This document shows positions 35,386 to 44,073 of a stretch of 64,000 nucleotides of DNA, piece after piece; position 1 is the first letter of the stretch, and each line of letters starts with the position of its first letter. This stretch comes from Lentibacillus salicampi. GTDB taxonomy: Bacteria > Bacillota > Bacilli > Bacillales > Amphibacillaceae. The stretch covers positions 1 to 64,000 of the forward strand of contig NZ_SRHY01000013.1 of assembly GCF_004565465.1 (NCBI RefSeq), in the 5' to 3' direction. The translations under genes and the position numbers were made by a program. Below the pieces are notes generated by a model, which was given only the letters and a program-made list of their open reading frames with translations, was not told the origin of the DNA and searched no databases.

Positions 35386-36033
35386 TTATTGAAACTCCTG
35401 TAATGTACGGAGCCAGTTTTCTTTCATGACGGCGACAGCTTTCTCTTTGTTGTCATCCTTCATGGCGGCGATAATGGTACTGTGTTCTTCGACAGATTGC
35501 TCGGTCAGGACAATGGAATGATGGAAAAAATGTCTGCGAACATGTGGCTGCAATGATTCCACCATTCCCTGTATGTAAGTATTTTTCGTTATATCAACAA
35601 TCAATTGGTGGAATGCTTCATCGACTTTTAACGCGCCATAACCGTTATTAGAATCGATTGCCTTGGCAAAGCGTTCGTTAATGGCTTCAAGTTGTAAGAG
35701 GTGGTCCTCGGTCAGATGGTCAATGGCCAGTTCAGCGGATAAAGACTGTAGCGCTGCCAGTGGTGGGAGAAGATCTTTAATGGCCTCGCGTTCAATTTCA
35801 GTGACTTGTGTCGCTTTACCGGGGTACATCTTAACAAACCCCTGTACTTCCAGAAGCTGCAGCGATTCACGTACCGGCGTTCTGCTGATGCCCAGTGCTT
35901 CAGCCAACTCACCGTCATTTAGCTTTTCGCCGGGAAGCAGTGTTCCATCAATAATCCACTGTTGAAGTTGGTTGAAGGCACTCTCCTTTGCAGACTGCCT
36001 AACGGGTTTTGCGTGGTTAGCAGGTATTGGCAT
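35386..36033 (-). CDS. GntR family transcriptional regulator, FCD (FadR) subfamily
   Basis: A 215-residue regulator. The N-terminal winged helix includes LQQWIIDGTLLPGEKLNDGE and LAEALGISRTPVRESLQLLE near residues 25-65. The helical FCD domain follows, with metal-ligand-type histidines near FHQLIVDITKN and HVRRHFFHHS. The effector is unknown, typically a small carboxylate. The ATG at 36033 lies 7 nt after AAAGGCGG; a TTG at 36051 overlaps that site. GTATAC-containing dyads in the upstream region fit FCD-type operators, so it probably represses itself. Confidence 0.9.
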   Translation of the reverse strand: MPIPANHAKPVRQSAKESAFNQLQQWIIDGTLLPGEKLNDGELAEALGISRTPVRESLQLLEVQGFVKMYPGKATQVTEIEREAIKDLLPPLAALQSLSAELAIDHLTEDHLLQLEAINERFAKAIDSNNGYGALKVDEAFHQLIVDITKNTYIQGMVESLQPHVRRHFFHHSIVLTEQSVEEHSTIIAAMKDDNKEKAVAVMKENWLRTLQEFQ

Positions 36034-36061
36034 AGGAAATCCGCCTTTCAATTAAGCATTT

Positions 36062-36280
36062 TGTATGTATCTAGTATACAGGAAAATTTACTCAATTGAA
36101 ATATGCAATATATTACATTACTGCATTTAATGAAAAGGTTTTTATAGTACTGCATACAAAACTGTATACGAGTATACAAATTGAAGACGTATTGAAAACA
36201 ATTTTGTATTCATGTAAACAAACGCGTTTATACATTGGTATACAAGCGTGTTCATAAAACGTGTACACGTATACGAAAAA
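36062..36280. promoter_or_regulatory. GTATAC-rich region between gntR and the parM-like gene
   Basis: GTATAC occurs at 36074, 36164, 36172, 36238 and 36269, with close variants GCATAC at 36153 and GTGTAC at 36261. TTGGTATACAAG and CGTATACGA are extended dyads. Two readings are open: operators of the divergent GntR protein, or a parC-like centromere bound by the ParR-like protein. The spacing (90, 8, 66, 31 nt) is irregular. Confidence 0.55.
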
Positions 36281-36334
36281 GAATGCGAAAAAAGTCTGAT
36301 TGCATATTTGAACGAAAATGATTAATCTAATAGG

Positions 36335-36354
36335 AGAGGTTATTGAACACCTCT
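36335..36354 (+). other. short hairpin in the parM leader
   Basis: AGAGGT-N8-ACCTCT, followed by ATTATTCTATATCATTTT, lies 38 nt before the parM start. It could be a weak attenuator or terminator. Confidence 0.4.
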
Positions 36355-36391
36355 ATTATTCTATATCATTTTCACGAGAGGAGAATGCAAC

Positions 36392-37564
36392 ATGAAAACG
36401 TCAAGAGTCGCAGCAGTCGATGTGGGAAATGATGCCGTCAAGGCAAATTTTGGCAAACTGGAAAATGCGTACTACATACCGAACGTCATTGCACGGGATA
36501 TGGAAGATAGACCAGTGATCGGGATTGAGGATTTGGATGAAAAAGATCCACTCGAAAATTTGCACATCCGCGTCCATTCCCCTGCTCTTGAGGAGAATAA
36601 TGCGGTTTATCGTGTAGGGACTCTGGCAACGAAAACGAATAACTCCACTGAACTTGACCAGGGCAGCAATAAATCAGAGGAGGATCAGACGCTGGTAATG
36701 CTGTTTGCTTCGATTGCGCTGGACGCTGTCAGCAGTAATGCTTTTAAAGCAAGTAAGAGTGATGTGATAGATGCCAGCTACACATTGGGTACCGGACTGC
36801 CGCTAAGAGAAGTCAAGGAAGGAAAAGATGTGGGCTATCGCTCCCAGCTGCTTGGCTCGGTGCATCAAGTGGAATTTCTGGTTACACCGCAGCATCAGGG
36901 TAAAAAAGTCAATATCAAATTCGATGAAGTCAAAGTATATCCAGAAGGCTTTGCCGCTTATGTGAATCTAATCATGGATAATCATTTGAACGTGATTAAC
37001 CAGGAATTGATAGACAAGCAGATTCTGATTCAGGATATCGGTGGCCTGTCGACCGACATCGCGGTTATCCGCAACCGGAATGTCGATGATGATAAGGCAC
37101 AGGGCTTTCCGCTCGGTGTGGCTGAATCTCTCGAGGAAATACGCGATGAAATCCGGACAAGGCATGGGGTAGAGCTGGACAGCCGTCGTGATGTGGTCGA
37201 TATCATCACGCGAAAAAATGACCGTCACCATATCATGGTTAAAGGCAGCCGGACCAACATCCACGACATTACCGATCGGATTTTGCTGGAATTGGCTAAA
37301 AAGGAATACCGGAATCTCCGCAATGTCTGGCAGAAAAATTCACAGTCAGAAATCTGCTATTTTGTTGGCGGCGGTTCAGCTGTATTAAAAGATTATCTTA
37401 AAGCACTCAATAACAAGCTGGATGGCTATAATATTGACTTCTTTGAAGATGAACAGGAAAGCATCTGGATGATGGCCAACGCGTATTATAAGCTAATCAT
37501 GGACTTTGTGAATAAACATACGCAGGCCGATACAAAGGAAACAGCCGCCGCTGAAGAAGAGTAG
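36392..37564 (+). CDS. ParM/StbA-type actin-like ATPase
   Basis: A 390-residue actin/Hsp70-fold protein. Phosphate-1 motif VAAVDVGNDAVKANFG is at residues 6-21, phosphate-2 LIQDIGGLSTDIAVI near 211 and the adenosine motif CYFVGGGSAVLKDYL near 326. The size and pattern are those of Gram-positive ParM/AlfA-type plasmid segregation filaments rather than MreB. It probably polymerises with ATP and pushes or tethers DNA through a ParR adaptor. GAGAGGAG precedes the ATG. The gene is followed 9 nt later by a ParR-like gene. No plasmid replication gene is nearby, so its role on this chromosome is unknown. Confidence 0.87.
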   Translation: MKTSRVAAVDVGNDAVKANFGKLENAYYIPNVIARDMEDRPVIGIEDLDEKDPLENLHIRVHSPALEENNAVYRVGTLATKTNNSTELDQGSNKSEEDQTLVMLFASIALDAVSSNAFKASKSDVIDASYTLGTGLPLREVKEGKDVGYRSQLLGSVHQVEFLVTPQHQGKKVNIKFDEVKVYPEGFAAYVNLIMDNHLNVINQELIDKQILIQDIGGLSTDIAVIRNRNVDDDKAQGFPLGVAESLEEIRDEIRTRHGVELDSRRDVVDIITRKNDRHHIMVKGSRTNIHDITDRILLELAKKEYRNLRNVWQKNSQSEICYFVGGGSAVLKDYLKALNNKLDGYNIDFFEDEQESIWMMANAYYKLIMDFVNKHTQADTKETAAAEEE

Positions 37565-37573
37565 GGTGATACC

Positions 37574-38113
37574 ATGCAAGGATCCAAAAAAACAATTGAA
37601 CGCGGCCAGTCGATGACTTTCCGCATTCCATCCGACACACCCGATTATCTGCTAAAGCAGCTGCAGAAACTGAAGGAAACCGAACGGCGCAATTTTTCCA
37701 GTCAGATCGCGCAATATGTGCTGAAGGGTGTCAATGAAACCTTCACGCGTGAGCGCGAAACCGTGACAGTGCCGCTTCCCCGACAGCTTACAAAAGAGCA
37801 GAAAAATTGGCTGAAGCACGAACATTCAGAGGCGCTGATCGGAACCATTATTTATCAATTGCTGCAGGATCCGATTCGGGCAACCGCGATTTTGTCCACA
37901 CTGAATGGTAATCAGCCGATGGAGCCGGAACCACCTGTTTCTGAAACGCCAGTTGTGGAAGAACCCGAAGAAGCACCGTCCGTGGAGGACCAAGTCGATG
38001 TGGATACAGTTGGACTTGATCAGTTGGGCGATTTGCATGAAACGGACCAGGAAGACACGGACAAGCCGGAAGAAGACCCGCTGGCAGATTTTTTCTCCAA
38101 AATGAACAAGTAA
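37574..38113 (+). CDS. ParR-like DNA-binding partner of the actin-like ATPase
   Basis: A 179-residue protein. The N-terminal segment MTFRIPSDTPDYLLKQLQKL (from about residue 14) with ERRNFSSQIAQYVLKGV reads as a ribbon-helix-helix DNA-binding domain. A helical region to about residue 105 (LPRQLTKEQKNWL, IIYQLLQDPIRATAIL) may mediate oligomerisation. The tail is a Pro/Glu/Asp-rich disordered linker that ends in DPLADFFSKMNK, a short amphipathic peptide like the C-terminal ParM-binding helix of ParR proteins. Position directly after parM supports the call. No family search was possible. Confidence 0.72.
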   Translation: MQGSKKTIERGQSMTFRIPSDTPDYLLKQLQKLKETERRNFSSQIAQYVLKGVNETFTRERETVTVPLPRQLTKEQKNWLKHEHSEALIGTIIYQLLQDPIRATAILSTLNGNQPMEPEPPVSETPVVEEPEEAPSVEDQVDVDTVGLDQLGDLHETDQEDTDKPEEDPLADFFSKMNK

Positions 38114-38124
38114 ATAGATGATCC

Positions 38125-38158
38125 AAGCTGTCTTGACATCCAATCAGGGCAGCTTTTT
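38125..38158 (+). terminator. intrinsic terminator of the parMR-like operon
   Basis: AAGCTGTC pairs with GGCAGCTT (one G-U) around a 15-nt loop; TTTTT follows. Confidence 0.75.
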
Positions 38159-38247
38159 CATCAGCTTTTATAAAATCGGCGACAACGGCGGTCATGCATA
38201 AGATACCGAATTCCAATCAAACTAACGATAGAAAGGAGTTTGATACA

Positions 38248-38901
38248 GTGGAATTCGATTGGATATGGAAGTCCATTTTGATTGTGATCGCGGGTACGTT
38301 TCTGTTAAGGCTTGCCGGCCGCAAGTCTATCTCTCAGATGACCCTGCCGCAGACGGTTATCATGATTGGGATTGGTTCATTGCTCATTCAGCCTGTCTCC
38401 GGGTCTAACATCTGGGTCACAATAGCTGTCGGTATCCTTTTGATTGCAACGCTGTTTATAATGGAATATGTGCAGGTGAAAGGGAATTTTTTTGAAAAAG
38501 TCATTACCGGTAAATCCAAAGTATTAATCGAAAATGGCGCCTTAAATGAGAAGAATCTCAAAAATCTTCGCTTGACCGTTGACCAGCTGGAAATGAACCT
38601 GAGGGTGAACAATGTTAAAAGTATTGATGATGTGGAATGGGCAACACTGGAACCGAATGGCCAGGTCGGCTTTAGTCTGAAAAACGATGCCCAGCCCGTC
38701 ACGAAGAAGGAATTCAATCAGTTACAATCCGACGTTCAGCAAATTTTAAGCCAGCTGTCCACCGACTCTCAAATCAATCAACTTCGAACCCAGTTGAATA
38801 GTCTCAACAATCAAATTGCCCAAATGCAGACAAAGCGTGACATGTTTAAAGAACTGGATGAAGAGGACCCGGAAGCCCCATCGCCAAAACCCTTACAATG
38901 A
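38248..38901 (+). CDS. DUF421 (YetF-like) membrane protein
   Basis: A 217-residue protein with three N-terminal hydrophobic helices, the LRLAGRKSISQMTLPQTVIMIGIGSLL segment typical of DUF421 proteins such as YetF/YdfR, and a cytoplasmic domain with KSKVLIENGALNEKNLKNLR. The C-terminal 60 residues form a Gln-rich coiled coil, which is longer than in most relatives. The start is GTG at 38248 behind AAAGGAG. The function is unknown; some relatives are spore-coat or germination-associated membrane proteins. Confidence 0.85.
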   Translation: MEFDWIWKSILIVIAGTFLLRLAGRKSISQMTLPQTVIMIGIGSLLIQPVSGSNIWVTIAVGILLIATLFIMEYVQVKGNFFEKVITGKSKVLIENGALNEKNLKNLRLTVDQLEMNLRVNNVKSIDDVEWATLEPNGQVGFSLKNDAQPVTKKEFNQLQSDVQQILSQLSTDSQINQLRTQLNSLNNQIAQMQTKRDMFKELDEEDPEAPSPKPLQ

Positions 38902-38916
38902 CGATGGGGGTTTTTT
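38876..38916 (+). terminator. intrinsic terminator overlapping the DUF421 stop codon
   Basis: CCCCATCG inside the coding end pairs with CGATGGGG at 38902-38909, and six T residues follow. Confidence 0.75.
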
Positions 38917-38938
38917 CGGCCACAGTTTGTCAGCTGGC

Positions 38939-40351
38939 TCAGACTAGGAAGAGTCCTGCTACGAGGTAAAGCACTGCTGCAATTCCCGCCCCGACAGCGC
39001 AGATCTTCAATTTATAGCGGGCATAATCGACCAACGGCAATTCCAGAATAGAGGCAGTCGTAATGGTCGTGTCCCCGAGTGGTGAGGTCATGGCACCGAA
39101 CGACCCGCTGGCAAACACAGCCCCGACTGTCAACGGAATCGATGCACCGGTTGAGACAGCCAGCGTGATCCCCAGTGGCATGAAGATCCCCCATGTTCCC
39201 CAGGAAGATCCGAGAAAGTAACTGACCACCGCCCCAAGTACAAAGACAATCGCCGGTATTGTAAAGCTCGGTAAGAATGAACCAAGTGTTGCATTAATAA
39301 ATTGGGAAAAACCCAAGTCCTCCGTAACCAATGACAATGCCCAGACAAGAATGAGCAGGATAATCGCCTGCATGAGCTGATTGCCGCCATCATAAAAATG
39401 GAAAATCGTCTCTGCCATCGACTGACGCCGGATCATATAAAACACAAATGTCAGAATCAACGTGATGAAGACAGCCAGCAGCATGACAAACGTTGCATCT
39501 GCTTGTGAAAAGGCCTGGAAGACAGTGTCCGCACCCTTGGTCACACCATTCTGCCACAACAGAAACAGCGACAATCCCAGAAGTAAAAACAAAGGAACAA
39601 TCAAGTTCCATGGCTGGGCTTTGACCGTCGACAGCTCTTTTTCAATGCCGGCACGATGATAGTCAGGCCCGTTGTTCTCCCTACCGGCCTGCTTCTTCGG
39701 CCGCTCTTTCTCAGACGATGACCAGAATGTCCGGATCAGTCCGACCGCCAGCATTACAATGGCGAAAAAATTAAACAGAATACTGAGCAGGAAAATATGA
39801 TAGGGATCCATGTCGAGGTTATGTTTTTGAACGCCGCTTTCAACAAGCGAAATCATAAACCCGACAAATGCTGTTGCGACAGGCAAAAGGACAATCACCG
39901 AGCTTGTTGATACATCGAGCGTAAACCCGACTTTCTGCTTGGTAATGCGCATATCTTTCATCAGTGATTTGACGACCGGTCCGATCATCATAGTCCGAAA
40001 CATCGGCATCATGAACGTAAATGGCAATGTCAGCCAGATCAGTCCCAGTAAGCCGCGCTGTGATTCAATCTTGTCTCCAACCCATTCGGAAAAGCCTTTA
40101 ATGCCGCCTGAAATCTGCATCATACCAATTAGGCCGCCAAACAGATAGAGAAAAGCGATGATTTTGATGTTACTTTCATCCGACAGGGTTGTGACGATAT
40201 AGTCCACTGATTTTTGGGTCCCGCCAAGTACACTGAATTCAACGAGTAGACCTCCAATGAGGACACCCAACACGAGCCCCGGTAAGATTTTCTTCAGCCA
40301 AATCGATAATCCAATCACAATGACAAACGGGATGAGGGAAAGCCACTCCAT
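38939..40351 (-). CDS. NhaC family Na+/H+ antiporter
   Basis: A 470-residue antiporter with about 11-12 helices. The N-terminal KKILPGLVLGVLIGGLLVEFS and PFTFMMPMFRTMMIGPVVKSL segments, the LDVSTSSVIVLLPVATAFVGF stretch and the C-terminal SYFLGSSWGTWGIFMPLGIT with SPLGDTTITTASILELPLVDY are typical of the NhaC group. It extrudes Na+ in exchange for protons. A long charged loop (about 210-250) is cytoplasmic. The RBS CCAAGGAG... in the minus orientation (GGAGACTGG) precedes the ATG. It lies 30 nt downstream of the BCCT gene and is probably co-transcribed. Confidence 0.9.
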   Translation of the reverse strand: MEWLSLIPFVIVIGLSIWLKKILPGLVLGVLIGGLLVEFSVLGGTQKSVDYIVTTLSDESNIKIIAFLYLFGGLIGMMQISGGIKGFSEWVGDKIESQRGLLGLIWLTLPFTFMMPMFRTMMIGPVVKSLMKDMRITKQKVGFTLDVSTSSVIVLLPVATAFVGFMISLVESGVQKHNLDMDPYHIFLLSILFNFFAIVMLAVGLIRTFWSSSEKERPKKQAGRENNGPDYHRAGIEKELSTVKAQPWNLIVPLFLLLGLSLFLLWQNGVTKGADTVFQAFSQADATFVMLLAVFITLILTFVFYMIRRQSMAETIFHFYDGGNQLMQAIILLILVWALSLVTEDLGFSQFINATLGSFLPSFTIPAIVFVLGAVVSYFLGSSWGTWGIFMPLGITLAVSTGASIPLTVGAVFASGSFGAMTSPLGDTTITTASILELPLVDYARYKLKICAVGAGIAAVLYLVAGLFLV

Positions 40352-40381
40352 TGATCCAGTCTCCTTCCAGTGAACTGCAAG

Positions 40382-42001
40382 TCAGTCATCCGGATTTTTA
40401 TCTTCCAATGCCTCCAGGGCGGACCTTCTTTTCTTTCGGGTTTCGCGCCGGTTAATATAAATGGTCGGCGACTGATAATTTTTCGAAGCCCGTAAGTCTT
40501 CATTGGATGCCTTCATAAACGACCAGGCCAGAAGCCCCATAATAAACAAAACCGGGAATCCGGCGACAATACTGGCGGTCTGCAATGTCTGCAAATCGCC
40601 GATGAACATTAATACCAAAGGCATCAGGCATAGGGTGAATGCCCAGAAAAGTCGGTTCCAGCGCAATGGTTCGGCTTTGACCTCCTTTTGGACAACGGCG
40701 GACAGGATATAGGACGATGAGTCAAAGGTCGTTGCCAGAAAAATAATTGCCAGTACAGTAAAAACAGTCACCATGAATCCGGCCAGTGGCAGCTGGTTCA
40801 GGATGGCGATAATAGCAGCCGGTGCACCATTTTCATTCATAAAACCGACAACGTCGAATTGTCCGGTCAGCTGCAGATGCAGGCCGAAATTTCCCATAAT
40901 GCCGAAAAACAGAACACTGCCAAGGGTGCCATACAACATCGTCCCAAAAATCATTTCCTGTATGGTTCGGCCTCGCGAAATGCGAGCGACAAACAAGCCG
41001 ACAAACGGCGCATAGACAAGCCACCATGCCCAGTAAAATATCGTCCAGCTTTCAGGAAATCCCGTTTCCGTAAATCCCCTCACATTGGCAAACGGCTCAA
41101 GCCACGTGGCCATTTTGAAAAAGTTATCGATAATCAGACCAAGGCTCGTAAAGGTGGTTTCACTGATAAACAGCGACGGACCGAAAATAAAAATAAAGCC
41201 AAGGACAAAAACAGCGAGCCACAGATTGACATCACTCAGCACTTTGATGCCACGCCGCAATCCTGAATAGGCGCTGATGGCGAAAATAGTGGTACATACC
41301 AACATGATGATCGTCTTCATCGTCATCGTTACAGGTAAGCCGGTGATATCATGGACACCTTCTGCGATCATAGGTGTTCCTAACGCAAGCGTCGTTCCGG
41401 CACCGCCCATTAGGCCAAACATGAACAGCACATCAATGATAATGCCAAGCGGTGTATCGACCAGCCGGCCGAGGACGGGTCTGACCGCTTCACTGATTTT
41501 CAGAACAGGTTTTTTCCGGACATAATAGAAGTAGGCGATCGGCAGTGCCGGTAATGTATAGATCGCCCAGGCAATCGGCCCCCAATGAAAAATGCCGTAT
41601 GCCGGCGCATAATTAATCGCTTCATTCGATTCCGGTTCTATGCCGAATGGCGGCCCCTGGTAGTAGTAGGCCCACTCGATCACTGCCCAGTAAAGAATAC
41701 TCGACCCGATCCCCGCAGCAAACAGCATGGCTGCCCAGGAAATCGTGCCAAATTCTTTTTCAGAATCTTTATCACCGAGTTTGATATGGCCATTTTTACT
41801 GAAGGCAACAAAAATCAGAAACGCAAAAGCGGCCAGACCAAAAATTAAATAGAGCACACCGAAATTCCCGGTCATGAAGTCATTGGCCATATTGACGAAT
41901 TCTTTGCCCGCCTCCGGGAAAACCGCCAGAGGAATGGAAACAGCGAGTAGCAGAATTAAAGCGCTTATGAATGTCGGCCAGTCAATCAAATCCTTGTTCA
42001 T
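40382..42001 (-). CDS. BCCT family betaine/carnitine/choline transporter
   Basis: A 539-residue carrier with 12 helices. The substrate-site helix appears as WTIFYWAWWLVYAPFVGLFVARISRGRTIQE near residues 310-345, the hallmark of BCCT proteins. GAGTTLALGTPMIAEGVHDI near 200 is the unwound TM3 region. It imports glycine betaine or choline with Na+. Which substrate cannot be decided here. RBS GAAAGGG selects the ATG at 42001; a GTG at 42010 overlaps the RBS. Pairing with NhaC suggests joint osmotic and sodium homeostasis. Confidence 0.93.
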   Translation of the reverse strand: MNKDLIDWPTFISALILLLAVSIPLAVFPEAGKEFVNMANDFMTGNFGVLYLIFGLAAFAFLIFVAFSKNGHIKLGDKDSEKEFGTISWAAMLFAAGIGSSILYWAVIEWAYYYQGPPFGIEPESNEAINYAPAYGIFHWGPIAWAIYTLPALPIAYFYYVRKKPVLKISEAVRPVLGRLVDTPLGIIIDVLFMFGLMGGAGTTLALGTPMIAEGVHDITGLPVTMTMKTIIMLVCTTIFAISAYSGLRRGIKVLSDVNLWLAVFVLGFIFIFGPSLFISETTFTSLGLIIDNFFKMATWLEPFANVRGFTETGFPESWTIFYWAWWLVYAPFVGLFVARISRGRTIQEMIFGTMLYGTLGSVLFFGIMGNFGLHLQLTGQFDVVGFMNENGAPAAIIAILNQLPLAGFMVTVFTVLAIIFLATTFDSSSYILSAVVQKEVKAEPLRWNRLFWAFTLCLMPLVLMFIGDLQTLQTASIVAGFPVLFIMGLLAWSFMKASNEDLRASKNYQSPTIYINRRETRKKRRSALEALEDKNPDD

Positions 42002-42114
42002 TGTTTTCACCCTTTCTTGTGATTAGCTTTTCTATATGTTGAAAGGCTATTCATGGATAAAGCTGTTGTTTTGGGTATAATTAAACCTCTGAATATGAAA
42101 AGGGGGAGGAAGAT

Positions 42115-42537
42115 TTGAAGATAGTTCAGCAGTGGAAGCAGGCGGATAGTGATTTTATCCGGGAAAAGGTCATCGAGCATAATATGGAACAACTTCCCGA
42201 TAAACTTAAAACGCCAAATGAAAATGTCAGTCTTATTCTCAAAGGTGATTCAGGAGAAATTATAGGCGGAATCACCGCAAATATCTTCTGGCATCATATG
42301 CACATTGAATCATTATGGGTGGATAAACATGTTAGAGAAGCAGGCTATGGAAGTGAACTCTTAAAAAGGATGGAAACATTAGCCATTGAAAAAGGATGCC
42401 GGTTTATTTTCCTGGATACATTCAGCTTCCAGGCTCCTGAATTTTATCAAAACAATGGGTATGAAGTCTTCGGTACGATTGAAGATCATCCAAAGGGGTT
42501 TAATCAGTATTTTTTACGTAAAAGATTTGATATGTAG
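42115..42537 (+). CDS. GNAT family N-acetyltransferase
   Basis: A 140-residue GNAT protein. The acetyl-CoA-binding motif is [20 protein letters not shown] near residue 63-82 (Arg/Gly loop REAGYGSEL), followed by [28 protein letters not shown]. The substrate is unknown. The start is TTG at 42115 behind GGGGGAGGAAG. The next gene is 240 nt away, behind a hairpin. Confidence 0.88.
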   Translation: MKIVQQWKQADSDFIREKVIEHNMEQLPDKLKTPNENVSLILKGDSGEIIGGITANIFWHHMHIESLWVDKHVREAGYGSELLKRMETLAIEKGCRFIFLDTFSFQAPEFYQNNGYEVFGTIEDHPKGFNQYFLRKRFDM

Positions 42538-42546
42538 TTACGCCGT

Positions 42547-42594
42547 ATAAGGACTCTACGCTTTTGCGGGGTACTGTAAAAGAAGAGTCTTTAT
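42547..42594 (+). terminator. terminator-like hairpin after the GNAT gene
   Basis: ATAAGGACTCT pairs with AGAGTCTTTAT (one G-U) across a 26-nt loop containing a smaller stem. The surrounding DNA is AT-rich. Confidence 0.5.
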
Positions 42595-42778
42595 AATTTG
42601 GTAAATACCAGGATTTATGTTGTGGATGATAAATAATAAAAAAATTTACGATCATTGCCTGCACATCATGTGGTGTAGTGATTCAAATGATACAATGATA
42701 CTAGCATACAACTAGCAGATAGTGGCCTGCATGTTGATTTGTCCAGCAGCTGCCACAGCGCAATGTTCTCGGTCCCAG

Positions 42779-43027
42779 CTAAATCATAGGACTATACCAG
42801 GCATAAATTAAATACAAATAAGTGACTATTAACAAAAGACAAATTAGTTTTTTGCCTTTGTTTTCCCAAATTGTCAACAGAATAACAATTCCAAATAAAA
42901 CTAAACTTATTGTCCCCAGTTTATCAGACTCGAAAAATATAAAATTCGTTATGGCTAAGATAGCTGTGAATATAAGGAAGAAGTAGGTAAAACTACTCAA
43001 ATACAATTGATTAGATTTTTTTTTCAT
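42779..43027 (-). CDS. small membrane protein, function unknown
   Basis: An 82-residue protein with a KKK start and three hydrophobic segments (residues 10-28, 33-52, 58-76). The minus-strand GAGGTGATTTTCCT region before the ATG at 43027 gives a plausible RBS. It is AT-rich compared with neighbours. No family is recognised. Confidence 0.55.
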   Translation of the reverse strand: MKKKSNQLYLSSFTYFFLIFTAILAITNFIFFESDKLGTISLVLFGIVILLTIWENKGKKLICLLLIVTYLYLIYAWYSPMI

Positions 43028-43132
43028 AGGAAAATCACCTCATTTTACTTGATTATGATTGATATAGTAGAGTATTCCATTTAAAATATCAATTGTCAAG
43101 ATAAAGATAATTCAAAAAAGAGAGGTTCCGAA

Positions 43133-43567
43133 TTGAAAAAATCAATTACTCTTATTGTAACGTTTGCAATGTTTTTTGCTATTAACGGACAGGTAGCCGC
43201 TGAGGATTCGGCGAGTGAACCAATGGAACCATTTAGTAATCAAGATCCGGGTATGGGTGGTAACTTTTCCTGGGAGTTATTTGATACAGTTAATCATAGT
43301 ACGGAATTTGTAGATAATGCTACTGAATTAGAGCAACAATTAATCGCCGGTGCACCTGCTCTAGCAACACCAGTTTATGGATGGATATCTTTGGCTATAT
43401 TTAATACATTTAACGAAAAGCCTGATCACACATACTATACGCTCAAAAAATATATGGACGATGATGCACATGCTATTTACATTAAAACTGAAGTGTATAC
43501 CTATAGCGATTCCGGAAGAACAAATTTATTAAAACAAAAAACATATTTTGACCAGGTCAGTAAATAA
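43133..43567 (+). CDS. secreted protein of unknown function
   Basis: A 144-residue protein with a clear Sec signal peptide (KKSITLIVTFAMFFAINGQ, cleavage likely after VAA at about residue 23). The mature part includes SWELFDTVNHSTEFVDNATE, a hydrophobic segment APALATPVYGWISLAIFNTF and a C-terminal YTYSDSGRTNLLKQKTYFDQ. The start is TTG at 43133 behind AGAGAGG. Composition is AT-rich, unlike the flanking dapA and BCCT regions. No known toxin, bacteriocin or enzyme motif was recognised. Confidence 0.65.
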   Translation: MKKSITLIVTFAMFFAINGQVAAEDSASEPMEPFSNQDPGMGGNFSWELFDTVNHSTEFVDNATELEQQLIAGAPALATPVYGWISLAIFNTFNEKPDHTYYTLKKYMDDDAHAIYIKTEVYTYSDSGRTNLLKQKTYFDQVSK

Positions 43568-44073
43568 GCAGGTGCTGGAGACAAACTAATTGGTGGCGAC
43601 ATCAGGGTATCAGATGAGAATTTTGAACTTAGTATAAAATTGGCTGGTTGCCGTAAATAAAGGGGAAATGGGGAAAGGCTGCAGTTCGCATATGTTGTAT
43701 CTAGTTTCAATGAAATGTTGTCGAATACCCCATCGACCTGCTGTATGAACGTTTTCACGTTCATACAGCAGGTTTCGTTTTACCTGCCTGGTTTTTTTCC
43801 ACATCGCGCATGTAAAGGTCGGTAACCTGTCAAAAAACGGTGGTCAACTGACCTTAAATGCCGGATAATGTTTGGGCCTGCAGGGTGCAGATCACAGGAG
43901 ACGCCTGCACAGGACGTCCGGAACTAGCCTTTGTTTCTTTTAATCAGCCACAGCGTTACACTGACTGAGGTTTCACTTTATCCTATAACTGATACTACCC
44001 CCCCCATAGAACAGGGGATAATTGTTCCTTGAATGTCCGATTCGGTTCAACTAACATTCAACGGAAGAAACCA
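43568..44073. other. intergenic region with one perfect hairpin
   Basis: About 500 nt between convergent genes. Apart from the perfect 17-bp stem at 43736-43773 and a C8 run near 43998, nothing gene-like is seen. Confidence 0.6.
43736..43773. terminator. perfect 17-bp hairpin
   Basis: ACCTGCTGTATGAACGT, loop TTTC, then the exact reverse complement, followed by TTCGTTTT. It may be a terminator for either convergent gene or a recent palindromic insertion. Confidence 0.7.

Noticed and set aside
36062..36280. Plasmid replication origin with iterons
   Set aside because: GTATAC sites are irregularly spaced and there is no rep gene; operator or partition site is the better explanation.
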